From Ipomoea triloba (lineage: Eukaryota; Streptophyta; Magnoliopsida; Solanales; Convolvulaceae), in assembly GCF_003576645.1 (NCBI RefSeq), contig NC_044923.1, positions 3,478,257-3,542,256 of the forward strand: a DNA stretch of 64,000 nucleotides, given 5' to 3'. The notes beneath the pieces were generated by a model. That model saw only the letters and a program-made list of their open reading frames with translations. It searched no databases and was not told the origin of the DNA. A program made the translations under genes and the position numbers. Below, piece after piece: positions 36,148 through 49,600 of this stretch (the stretch's first letter is position 1; every line of letters begins with the position of its first letter).

Positions 36148-39100
36148 TTAAATAGTTTGAGAGCCTAATTGATGCCTATTTGACACATATTTTGAAAAAA
36201 AAAAAAGTGACATTTAAATTTACCTGACATTACAGGTCCCTAACAGATAATTATGGCTTATAAACTAAATTGACATGTTTATGTACCCAATTGCAATTTT
36301 AAAACGTTTGAGCGCATAATTGATTTTTCAGATAATGTTCGATTATCTATTTGACGCATTTTATGCAAAAAAAAACAAAAAAAAAGAAGAAGTGACATTT
36401 ACATTTACCTGGTATTACAGGTCACTAGTAGGTAATTACGCTTTGATTAACTAAATTGATATGTTTATGTACCTAATTGCAACTTTAAAAAGTTTGAGGG
36501 CCTAATTGATTTTTCAGGTACAGTATGATGGCCTATTAGACACATTTTACGCTTAAAAAGTAACATTTACATTTACCTGTTATTGCAGCTCACTAACAGG
36601 TAATTATGCCATGCTACACTAAATGGCCCTGTTTATGTACCAAATTGAACTTTAAATAGACTGACAGCCTAATTGATGCCTATTTGACACATTTTATGCA
36701 AAAAAATGTACAAATTAAATTTACCTGGTATTACAGGTCACTAACAGGTAATTATGCCTTTATGAATTAAATTGGCATGTTTATGTACCAAATTGAACTT
36801 TAAATAGACTGAGAGCCGAATTGATGCCTATTTGACACATTTCATGCAAAAAAAATGACAATTAAATTTACCTGGTATTACAGGTCACTAACATGTAATT
36901 ACGCCTTGATAACTAAATTGATATGTTTATGTAATTAATTGAACCTTTAAAAAGTTTGAGGGCCTAATTGATTTTTCAGGTACAGTTTGATGGCCTATTA
37001 GACACATTTTACGCTTAAAAAGTGACATTTACATTTACCTGTTATTACAGGTCACTAAAAGGTAATTATGCCTTGATAAACTAAATTGGCATGTTTATGT
37101 ACCAAATTGAACTTTAAATAGTTTGAGAGCCTAATTGATGCCTATTTGACACATTTTATGCAAAAAAAATGACAATTAAATTTACCTGGTATTACAGGTC
37201 ACTAACAGGTAATTACGCCTTGATAACTAAATTGATATGTTTATGTACCTAATTGCAACTTTAAAAAGTTTGAGGGCCTAATTGATTTTTCAGGTACAGT
37301 TTGATGGCCTATTAGACACATTTTACGCTTAAAAAGTGACATTTACATTTACCTGTTATTGTAGGTCACTAACAGGTAATTATGCCTTTATGAACTAAAT
37401 TGGCATGTTTATGTACCAAATTGAACTTTAAATAGTTTGAGAGCCAAATTGATGCCAATTTGACACATTTTATGCAAAAAAAAAAATGACATTGAAATTT
37501 ACCTGGGATTACAGGTCACTACCAGGCAATTACGCATTGATTAACTAAATTGATATGTTTATGTACCTAATTGCAACTTTAAAGAGTTTGAGAGCCTAAT
37601 TGATTTTTCAGGTACAGTTTGAAAACCTATTAGACACATTTTACGCTTAAAAAGTGACATTTACATTTACCTGTTATTGCAGGTCACTAACAGGTAATTA
37701 TGCCATGATGAACTAAATGGACATGTTTATGTACCAAATTGAACTTTAAATAGACTGACAGCCTAATTGATGCCTATTTGACACATTTTATGCAAAAAAA
37801 AAGACAATTAAATTTACCTGGTATTACAGGTCAGTAACAGGTAATTACGCATTGATGAAATAAATTGATATGTTTATGTACCTAATTGCAACTTTAAAGA
37901 AATAAATTGATATGTTTATGTACCTAATTGCAACTTTAAAAAGTTTGAGGGCCTAATTGATTTTTCAGGTACAGTTTGATGGCCTATTAGCCACATTTTA
38001 CGCTTAAAAATTGACATTTACATTTACCTGTTATTGCAGGTCACTAACAGGTAATTATGCCTTTATGAATTAAATTGGCATGTTTATGTACCAAATTGAA
38101 CTTTAAATAGTTTGAGAGCCAAATTGATGTCAATTTGACACATTTTATGCAAAAAAAAAAATGACATTGAAATTTACCTGGGATTACAGGTCACTACCAG
38201 GCAATTACGCATTGATTAACTAAATTGATATGTTTATCTACCTAATTGCAACTTTAAAGAGTTTGAGGGCCTAATTGAATTTTCAGGTACAGTTTGAAGG
38301 CCTATTAGACACATTTTACGCTAATAAAATGACATTTACATTTACATGTTGTTACAGGTCACCAACAGGTAAGTATGACTTTATGAACTAAATTGGCATC
38401 TTTATGTACCAAATTGAACTTTAATTAGTTTGAGAGCCTAATTGATGTTTATTTGAAACATTTTATGCAAAAAAAAAGTGACATTTAAATTTACCTGACA
38501 TTACAGGTCCATAATAGGTAATTATGGCTTATAAACTAAATTGACATGTTTATGTAACCAATTGGAACTTTAAAAAGTTTGAGGGCATAATTGGTTTTTC
38601 AGGTACAGTTTGATGGCCTATTAGACACATTTTATGCTTATAAAGTGACATTTACATTTACCTGTTATTATAGGTCATTAACAGGTAATTATGTCTTTAT
38701 GAACTAAATTGGCATTTTTATGTACTAAATTGACCTTTAAATACTTTGAGAGTCTAATTGATGCTTATTTGACACTTATTTTTCAAAAAAAAAAAAGTGA
38801 CATTTAAATTTACCTGACATTACAGGTCCATAACAGGTAATTATGGCTTATAAACTAAATTGACATGTTTATGTAACCAATTGGAACTTTAAAAAGTTTG
38901 AGGGCATAATTGGTTTTTCAGGTACAGTTTGTAAAAAGTTTGAGGGCATAATTGGTTTTTCAGGTACAGTTTGATGGCCTATTAGACACATTTTATGCTT
39001 ATAAAGTGACATTTACATTTACCTGTTATTAATTTTATGCTTATAAAGTGACATTTACATTTACCTGTTATTACAGGTCACTAACAGGTAATTATGTCTT

Positions 39101-42100
39101 TATGAACTAAATTGGCATTTTTATGTACTAAATTGAACTTCAAATAGTTTGAGAGCCTAATTGATGCCTATTTGACACATATTTTGCAAAAAAAAAAAGT
39201 GACATTTAAATTTACCGGACATTACAAGTCCCTAACAGATAATTATGGCTTATAAACTAAATTGACATGTTTATGTACCCAATTGCAATTTTAAAACGTT
39301 TGAGCGCATAATTGATTTTTCAGATAATGTTCGATTATCTATTTGACGCATTTTATGCAAAAAAAAAACAAAAAAAAAAAGAAGTGACATTTACATTTAC
39401 CTGGTATTACAGGTCACTAGTAGGTAATTACGCTTTGATTAACTAAATTGATATGTTTATGTACCTAATTGCAACTTTAAAAAGTTTGAGGGCCTAATTG
39501 ATTTTTGAGGTACAGTTTGATGGCCTATTAGACACATTTTACGCTTAAAAAGTGACATTTACATTTACCTGTTATTACAGGTCACTTACAGGTAATTATG
39601 ACTTGATAAACTTAATTGGCATGTTTATGTACCAAATTGAACTTTAAAAAAATTGAGAGCCTAATTGATGCCTATTTGACATATTTTATGCAAAAAAAAA
39701 ATGACATTTAAATTTACATGGTACTACAGGTCAGTAACAGGTAATTACTCCTTGATGAACTAAATTGATATGTTTATGTACCTAATTGCAACTTTAAAAA
39801 TTTGAGAGCCTAATTGATTTTTCAGGTACAATTTGATGGCCAATTAGACACATTTTACGCTTAAAAACTGAAATTTACATTTACCTGTTATTACAGGTCA
39901 CTAACAGGTAATTATGACTTGATGAACTAAATTGGCATGTTTATATACCAAATTGAACTTTAAATAGTTTGAGAGCCTAATTGATGCTTATTTGACACAT
40001 TTTATGCATAAAAAAAGTGACATTTAAATTTACCTGGTATTACAGGTCACTAACAGATAATTACGTTTTGATAAAGTAAATTGATATGTTTATGTAAGTA
40101 ATTGAACCTTTAAAAAGTTTGAGGGCCTAATTGATTTTTCAGGTACAGTTTGATGGCATATTAGACACATTTTACGCTTAAAAAGTGACATTTACATTTA
40201 CCTGTTATTACAGGTCACTAAAAGATAATTATGGCTTGATAAACTAAATTGGCATGTTTATATACCAAATTGAACTTTAAATAGTTTGAGAGCCTAATTG
40301 ATGCCTATTTGACACATTTTATGCAAAAAAAAAAAAAGACAATTAAATTTACCTGGTATTACAGGTCACTAACAGGTAATTACGCCTTGATGAAATAAAT
40401 TGATATGTTTATGTACCTAATTGCAACTTTAAAGATTTTGAGAGTCTAATTGATTTTTCAGGTACAGTTTGAAAACCTATTAGACACATTTTACGCTTAA
40501 AAAGTGACATTTACATTTACCTGTTATTGCAGGTCACTAACAGGTAATTATGGCATGATGAACTAAATGGACATGTTTATGTACCAAATTGAACTTTAAA
40601 TAGACTAACAGCCTAATTGATGCCTATTTGACACATTTTATGCAAAAAAAATGACAATTAAATTTACCTGGTATTACAGGTCACTAACAGATAATTACGT
40701 TTTGATAAAGTAAATTGATATGTTTATGTAAGTAATTGAACCTTTAAAAAGTTTGGGGGCCTAATTGATTTTTCAGGTACAGTTTGATGGCATATTAGAC
40801 ACAATTTACGCTTAAAAAGTGACATTTACATTTACCTGTTATTACAGGTCACTAACAGGTAATTATGCCTTTATGAATTAAATTGGCATGTTTATGTACC
40901 AAATTGAACTTTAAATAGTTTGAGAGCCAAATTGATGCCAATTTGACACATTTTATGCAAAAAAAAATGACATTGAAATTTACCTGGGATTACAGGTCAC
41001 TACCAGGCAATTACGCATTGATTTACTAAATTGATATGTTTATCTACCTAATTGCAACTTTAAAGAGTTTGAGGGCCTAATTGAATTTTCAGGTACAGTT
41101 TGAAGGCCTATTAGACACATTTTACGCTAATAAAATGACATTTACATTTACATGTTGTTACAGGTCACCAACAGGTAAGTATGACTTGATGAACTAAATT
41201 GGCATCTTTATGTACCAAATTGAACTTTAATTAGTTTGAGAGCCTAATTGATGTTTATTTGAAACATTTTATGCAAAAAAAAAGTGACATTTAAATTTAC
41301 CTAGTATTAGAGTTCACTAACAGGTAATTACGCCTTGATGAACTAAATTGATATGTTTATGTACCTAATTGCAACTTTAAAGAGTTTGAGAGCCTAATTG
41401 ATTTTTCAGGTACAGTTTGAAAACCTATTAGACACATTTTACGCTTAAAAAGTGAAATTTACATTTACCTGTTATTGCAGATCACTAACAGGTAACTATG
41501 CCATGATGAACTAAATGGACATGTTTATGTACCAAATGGAACTTTAAATAGACTGACAGCCTAATTGATGCCTATTTGACACATTTTATGCAAAAAAAAG
41601 GACAAATTAAATTTACCTGGTATTACAGGTCACTAACAGGTAATTACGCATTGATAATTAAATTGATATGTTTATGTATCTAATTGCAACTTTAAAAAGT
41701 TTGAGGGCCTAATTGATTTTTCAGGTACAGTTTGATGGCCTATTAGACACATTTTACGCTTAAAAAGTGACATTTACACTTACCTGTTATTGCAGGTCAC
41801 AAACAGGTAATTATGCCTTGATAAACTAAATTGGCATGTTTATGTACCAAATTGAACTTTAAATAGACTGAGAGCCTAATTGATGCCTATTTGACACATT
41901 TTATGCAAAAAAAAAAAGACTATTAAATTTACCTGTTATTACAGGTCACTAACAGGTAATTACGCCTTGATAATTAAATTGATATGTTTATGTATCTAAT
42001 TGCAACTTTAAAAAGTTTGAGGGCCTAATTGATTTTTCAGGTACAGTTTGATGGCCTATTAGACACATTTTACGCTTAAAAAGTGACATTTACACTTACC

Positions 42101-44685
42101 TGTTATTGCAGGTCACAAACAGGTAATTATGCCTTGATAAACTAAATTGGCATGTTTATGTACCAAATTGAACTTTAAATAGACTGAGAGCCTAATTGAT
42201 GCCTATTTGACACATTTTATGCAAAAAAAAAAAAGTGACATTTAAATCTACCTGGTATTACAGGTCACTAACAGGTAATTACGCCTTGATGAACTAAATT
42301 GATATGTTTATGTAAGTAATTGAACCTTTAAAAAGTTTGGGGGCCTAATTGATTTTTCAGGTACAGTTTGATGGCATATAAGACACATTTTACGCTTAAA
42401 AAGTGACATTTACATTTACCTGTTATTACAACTCACTAACAGGTAATTATGCCTTGATAAACTAAATTGGCATGTTTATGCCCCAAATTGAACTTTAAAT
42501 AGTTTGAGAGCCTAATTGATGCCTATTTGACACATTTTATGCAAAAAAAAAAAGACTATTAAATTTACCTGGTATTACAGGTCACTAACAGGTAATTACG
42601 CCTTGATAATTAAATTGATATGTTTATGTATCTAATTGCAACTTTAAAAAGTTTGAGGGCCTAATTGATTTTTCAGGTACAGTTTGATGGCCTATTAGAC
42701 ACATTTTACGCTTAAAAAGTGACATTTACATTTACCTGTTATTACAACTCACTAAAAGGTAATTATGCCTTGATAAACTAAATTGGCATGTTTATGCCCC
42801 AAATTGAACTTTAAATAGTTTGAGAGCCTAATTGATGCCTATTTGACACATTTTATGCAAAAAAAAAAAGACTATTAAATTTACCTGGTATTACAGGTCA
42901 CTAACAGGTAATTACACATTGATGAAATAAATTGATATGTTTATGTACCTAATTGCAACTTTAAAGAGTTTGAGAGCCTAATTGATTTTTAGGTACAGTT
43001 TGAAAACCTATTAGACACATTTTACGCTTAAAAAGTGACATTTACATTTACCTGTTATTGCAGGTCACTAACAGGTAATTATGCCATGATGAACTAAATG
43101 GACATGTTTATGTACCAAATTGAACTTTAAATAGTTTGAGAGCCTAATTGATTTTTAGGTACAGTTTGAAAACCTATTAGACACATTTTACGCTTAAAAA
43201 GTGACATTTACATTTACCTGTTATTGCAGGTCACTAACAGGTAATTATGCCATGATGAACTAAATGGACATGTTTATGTACCAAATTGAACTTTAAATAG
43301 ACTGACAGACTAATTGATGCCTATTTGACACATTTTATGCAAAAAAAATGACAATTAAATTTACCTGGTATTACAGGTCACTAACAGGTAATTATGCCAT
43401 GATGAACTAAATGGACATGTTTATGTACCAAATTTAACTTTAAATAGACTGACAGCCTAATTGATGCCTATTTGACACATTTTATGCAAAAAAAATGACA
43501 ATTAAATTTACCTGGTATTACAGGTCACTAACAGGTAATTACGCCTTGATAACTAAATTGATATGTTTATGTACCTAATTGCAACTTTAAAAAGTTTGAG
43601 GACCTAATTGATTTTTCAGGTACAGTTTGATGGCCTATTAGACACATTTTACGCTTAAAAAGTGACATTTACATTTACCTGTTATTGCAGGTCACTAACA
43701 GGTAATTATGCCATGATGAACTAAATGGACATGTTTATGTACCAAATTGAACTTTAAATAGACTGACAGCCTAATTGATGCCTATTTGACACATTTTATG
43801 CAAAAAAAATGACAATTAAATTTACCTGGTATTACAGGTCACTAACAGGTAATTACGCCTTGATAACTAAATTGATATGTTTATGTACCTAATTGCAACT
43901 TTAAAAAGTTTGAGGGCCTAATTGATTTTTCAGGTACAGTTTGATGGCCTATTAGACACATTTTACGCTTAAAAAGTGACATTTACATTTACCTGTTATT
44001 GCAGGTCACTAACAGGTAATTATGCCATGATGAACTAAATGGACATGTTTATGTACCAAACTGAACTTTAAATAGACTGACAGCCTAATTGATGCCTATT
44101 TGACACATTTTATGCAAAAAAAATGACAATTAAATTTACCTGGTATTACAGGTCACTAACAGGTAATTACGCCTTGATAACTAAATTGATATGTTTATGT
44201 ACCTAATTGCAACTTTAAAAAGTTTGAGGGCCTAATTGATTTTTCAGGTACAGTTTGATGGCCTATTAGACACATTTTACGCTTAAAAGTTGACATTTAC
44301 ATTTACCTGTTATTGCAGGTCACTAACAGGTAACTATGTCTTGATGAACTAAATGGACATGTTTATGTACCAAATTGAATTTTAAATAGACTGACAGCCT
44401 AATTGATACGTATTTGACACATTTTATGCAAAAAAAAGGACAAATTAAATTTACCTGGTATTACAGGTCACTAACAGGTAATTACGCCTTGATAATTAAA
44501 TTGATATGTTTATGTATCTAATTGCAACTTTAAAAAGTTTGAGGGCCTAATTGATTTTTCAGGTACAGTTTGATGGCCTATTAGACACATTTTACGCTTA
44601 AAAAGTAATATTTACATTTACCTGTTATTGCAGGTTACAAACAGGTAATTATGCCTTGATAAACTAAATTGGCATGTTTATGTAC
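36148..44685. repeat. Satellite array, central segment (homogenised A-B dimers)
   Basis: The array resumes with mixed A, B and some C monomers (C near 36250, 38520, 38840 and 39240) and becomes very regular towards the right. Dimer starts at 43546, 43860 and 44174 are exactly 314 bp apart (A 167 + B 147) with almost no differences. This shows recent homogenisation by unequal exchange or conversion. Short local duplications occur near 37900 and 38931-39060. The array ends abruptly at the retrotransposon LTR. Confidence 0.93.
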
Positions 44686-46438
44686 TGATAAGTGCGTATT
44701 TAATCATATTTAATCCTCATATTTAAGCTTATTTGTCCACTAGATTGTATAAATTGTGTTCAGTATAACCTTGATTTTCTTCACTTTGATTAATGTTTGC
44801 AACAATCATCTTATTTGGAATAAAGTAAAGAAAATTAGGCCGTATTGCATTTAATGGGATGATTTAGAGAAATCCTAAGTTTAATTTGTAATTTTCATCT
44901 TTAATAAGCCATCCTAATGTGTTCAATTGCTAGTAGGAGATATCAGGGAAATCATGAAGACAAGGAGGATCATGAAGGGACAAGAACAAAAATGAGAAGA
45001 TGGATGATGATGAATTAAAGTGAAGGACAAAAGCAAAGAAGATTTGGTCCATTTTCATCATTAAAGATCAGGCAATAATGGAATCAAAGAGTGATATTTT
45101 GAATGGTGATTGATCATATGGATAAACCAAAGCAAAAGTGGAACAAGTGTCTAAAATCTGAAATTTCCGCACAAGTTGTCCACTGTTCGGTATTTTTACC
45201 ATATCTCAGCATAGGAATATCCAAATTGAGTGATCTTTGCACCGTTGGAAAGAAGACTTCAAGGGCTACAACTTTACCAGAAATACAAAATTCATAATTC
45301 TGAACGGAGAATGGAGAAAAACAGCCCGGAAGATGAAGCTGCGTGCAGTGATGTCATTGCTTGCGAAATTTTCCATCTTCTTTCTCATTATGATATGTGA
45401 GGTCATGGCATATGTAATTCCCCATTTCCAAATTCAGATGGAATGTGAGGTCATTGCATATGTAATTGTCCATCTTTGCTCCCTTTTGATGCCTATATAA
45501 AGCCTTGTAACTCTCAAACTTCAACACACCATTCCTCACCAATTCCTTCTATCTCCTCTCATTCTAGCTTTCATATCTTAGTTTTAGTGTTGTGTTTTTC
45601 TTCAAGCAAGAGTGTAGGAGGAAACTCCAAGAGTTTGGTCTTCAATCCATAAGTTTTCTTGTTCCCTTTATCTCTTTACAATTTATTTACCATGCTTATG
45701 AATTTAAATATTGTTAGTTTGTTGTATTCCATTATGAATTGTGAGTAGTTGCATTAAGGACTTGAATTAGGGTAGGATTATCTTTATTGATGCTAAGTTC
45801 ATGAATATTTCATAAAGGGGAAGGCTTTAATTCAAGAGTTTATTGAAGTATGCATAGATTTAATTGAAATCTTGTTAGTAAATGGTACGTAACATTTGTT
45901 AACTTGCCTTTGGATGATTTCACTTTATAATGGAAGTTATATGTTGAAATCAAGCTACTCTTTGCATGCACCCAATTTAATTTACGAAAGTAAAGAACAT
46001 TGTGGTTTTAAATTGCTTATGTCCTCTAAGAACTAGGAATTGATATGTCACGAAAGTGGAGCAAATCCTTGTTCTAATCTTTATCTTTAGTTCATGAAAA
46101 TGAAATTTAGATTAAAGATTCTTTTGTGCAATTCATTGAACTCTTAAATTAATTGTTTTCCCCAAATCTTGTTATTGCATCTATAAGATAATTCTCCTTA
46201 ATTCGAGTCCTATCTTTAATTATCAGAGTTTATACCAATTGTAATATTGCTTTTAATTCTTGATGAACCTGTTATAGCTTGTTACATATCAACTCATATA
46301 TGATTGCTTGGATTCTTGTTAAATTTATTCATCTTAATGCCTAAGAATTTAATTGCTATACAAGTACATGCCATAAAACCCAATCCCTTGAGAACGATAT
46401 AATTAACCCACAAATTCACTACACCACTTTACACATCA
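44686..46438 (+). repeat. 5' LTR of the Athila-type element
   Basis: The LTR starts TGATAAGTGCGTATTTAATC and ends ACACATCA (TG...CA). It is 1,753 bp, matched with an offset of 10,760 by the 3' LTR. A TATATAA box with following leader lies in the middle. The small open frames inside are the same in both LTRs and look accidental. Confidence 0.92.
45494..45500 (+). promoter_or_regulatory. LTR core promoter (TATATAA)
   Basis: TATATAA in GCCTATATAAAGCC in the middle of the LTR, at a typical U3/R position. The 3' LTR has the same word at 56254-56260. Confidence 0.6.
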
Positions 46439-46444
46439 ACTTTT

Positions 46445-46461
46445 TGGCGCCGTTGCCGGGG
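46445..46461 (+). other. Primer-binding site for tRNA-Asp
   Basis: TGGCGCCGTTGCCGGGG, six bases after the LTR end, is the exact complement of the 3' end of plant tRNA-Asp including CCA. It would prime minus-strand DNA synthesis. Confidence 0.88.
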
Positions 46462-46600
46462 ATTGGCATATCTGGTTGTATTGTATAATTAATTATCTAA
46501 TCTTAGCATTAAAATGAATGAATTTTGAAGGAGATCAAGTTTTGCTTTTATTGTTTAAGTGTTTTCTTAAGTTTGTTTAAATTTGGATACCTTTTGATTT

Positions 46601-49600
46601 ATGCAAACTAGATCACAAGGTGGTCAAAACCTTTGTCCTTTAAACCAAGAACTCTCTAGAGAGTTAAGGAAGTTGAAGAAAGGCTCATCCAATCAGTTGA
46701 AAGAGTTTGAACCAGTGGAGATAAACATGGAGACCGGTGAATCTAGCAACCCAGGCCAAATGTCTCCCGGAGGAAGTAGTTCCCGAGCAAGCCCGAGTCA
46801 AGGAGCACACACGGAGGCTCAACCCAATACCTCTCAAGATCCAGTGGCACCGGTACGAATACCAATCTCTACCTCCATGGAAAATCCGAATCTAAATCCT
46901 TATTTAGGAGGAGGATTAGGTTTTCAATTTCCACCGCAACTACAAGGGGCCGGGATGCAAAATTTTCCTCATCTTTTGAACCCAAATTTCTTCACAAACC
47001 CTATGTTTGACCCATACCAGAATTTCCCTCAAAGAGCCCAACCCTACTTCTACCAAAGAGCACAAAATTTTCAACCCATGGCTACTCATCTGGCTCCCCA
47101 ATTTGAAGAAGAAGATTGCATTGCCTATCCCGGAATCGAGGCCAATAACTTTGAACTCAAGACTTCCATGATCAACTTGGTGCAAGCAAATCAATTTGGA
47201 GGTTCAAAGTTGGAAGATCCTAAGGCGCATATCACCCATTTCGACAGAATATGCCAAACTATCAAGATGAATGGGGTGTCTATGGATGCAATCAAGCTGC
47301 GATTGTTCCCATTTTCGTTGAGGGATCAAGCTCTGAGTTGGCTCAATTCCTTCGGGCCAAATCATTTCAACACATGGGACCAACTGTACAAATCTTTCAT
47401 GCAAGAATACTATCCACCCTCCAAGGCTGCAAAATTGAAGAAGCAAATCCAGAATTTCCAGCAATTCGGAAGTGAAAATCTGTACGAGGCATGGAAGAGG
47501 TTCAAGGATCTCAGGAGGCAGTGTCCTAGGAATCTCCTATCTCCTGGGGATTTCATTTCATCTTTTTACGAAGGATTGCTGGACAACTACAAGACAGTGT
47601 TGGATACTTCTTCTATGGGGGGAGTGTTTCTTGATATGACGCCCGATCATGGAGAGCAGCTGATAGAAAGAATCACAGCCAACACTGCGTATTGGTACAA
47701 TGAAAGAGTCGAGCAACCAAGGAAAGAGAAAGCAGTAGGTATGTTTGAAGTGGATGAGAAGGTTGCCATGCAAGCCCAACTGGATTCGATCCAACACATG
47801 TTGAAAGAAATGGTGTTGAATAAGAAGGCGAATGCTCAGTCAGTCATTTCCTCATCCCAGATGCCACCCACACCACAAGCCTACTCGATGGTACAACCAA
47901 CAACTCCAAGCCCACCACCATCTTCAACTATGGCTATGGTGCTCAGTTGCGCTATTTGTGGCGGTGCTCATGCTTCTCAAAGTTGTCAACTATTGGAACC
48001 TGGCAGCCACAACTCTTATTCAACTGTAGAGCAAGTTGACATGATTGGATACCAAAGACCTCAAGGCCAAGCGCAATGGAGGAATCAAGTCAATCCTTCT
48101 TGGAGCAATCAAGGTTTTCAAGGGAGAAATCCACCTCCTGGTTTTCAAGGCAACCAAGGCTTTAGAGGTGGATATCAAGGCAACCAGCAATGGAGAGGAA
48201 ATCAAGGACATGGTACGAGCCAAGCAAATACTCAGAATCAGCAAGGGTTTTCACAATCATCTCAAGATCCGGATATGAAAACCTTCATGAACATGATTAT
48301 GACACAAATGAGTAAATTGCAAACCGAAGTTGAAGGTCTTCGAGCTCAACAACAAGGAGGAGGTGCCCAAGCTTCTACCCAACCTTCATTTAATGGTAAA
48401 CTTCCAGCAAGCACTGAAAATCCTAGGAATCAAGTCAATGCTGTTGTAACTAGAAGCGGGAAGTCTTTGACTGATCCACCCTTTCCAGACGATAACATTG
48501 CTCTTGAAGATGAAGGGAAAGAAAAAGAACTTCTACCACAAAAAAGAGATCCTGAAGGACAAGTGCAGACAAAGGAGGATACTAGCCAAGGTAAAAAGAA
48601 CAAGGGCAAGCAAATTGATGATTCAGTGATTCCTTGCAACTTATTGCCATTTCCACAAAGGTTGTGGAAGTCCAAAGAAACCGAGAGGGAGAACAAATTC
48701 AAAATGATGCTTGACAAGTTGGAGATATCTATGCCTTTTGTGGATGCTGTTACTCAAATACCATCATACAAGAAATTCTTGAAGGATATTTTGAGTAATA
48801 AAAAGAAGCTGGAGAAGAGTGCAGTGATAGATCTTAGTGAGGGAGCATTGGCATGCGCTGCAATACAAAAGAATCTACCACCAAAGTTGAAGGATCCTGG
48901 AAGTTTTGCTATTCCATGTATCGTTGGAGGATTTGTTGTGGGTCGTGCTCTATGTGATCTCGGAGCTAGTGTGAGCCTCATGCCTTACTCCCTTTGCAAG
49001 AGGCTTAACCTTGGAGAGCCGAAACCCACTACCATGACACTTCAAATGGCGGATCGCTCAATAAAGCGCCCAGTGGGAGTATTAGAAGACATCCCAGTAA
49101 TGATCGATCAATACTATATCCCGGGAGATTTTGTGATTCTTGACATTGAGGAAGATGCCAAGGTACCCATAATCCTTGGTAGACCATTTCTAGCCACAGC
49201 TGGGGCGATCATTGATGTAAAAAGGGGGAAGCTTGTTATGGAAGTGGCCGATCACAAGATTGAATTTGATATATTCAAAATGGCCAAACACCAACCAACT
49301 TACATTGATGAATGCAATATGGTGGAAATTTGTGAGGTAAACCCTAGTGAAGTCTTGAAGATTGACAAGGAGTATTCGATTGTTGAAGAACTTCTTGAGA
49401 AATTTGGAATCTACACCCAAAAGGAGATGGACACATGCGAGCAAGGGATTTTTGATCAAGGTGAGGCTGGAGAAAGAATTTTTGCTGCTCTTGACCCGCT
49501 AAGAGAGGAACATGCACCAAAGGTAGAACTAAAACCTTTACCTCCTAGCTTAAGGTATGTTTTTCTAGGCTCTAACTCCACTTATCCTGTAATTGTTAAT

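Noticed and set aside
35640..36155. Open frames running through the N gap
   Set aside because: They consist mostly of unknown bases and carry no information.
25758..44685. CRISPR-like interpretation of the regular repeats
   Set aside because: The repeats are contiguous ~150-180-bp monomers without unique spacers in a plant genome, so this is satellite DNA.
45103..45542. Small open frames inside the LTR (repeated at 55863-56302)
   Set aside because: They occur in both LTRs simply because the LTRs are copies, have no recognisable domain, and lie over the LTR promoter and leader.
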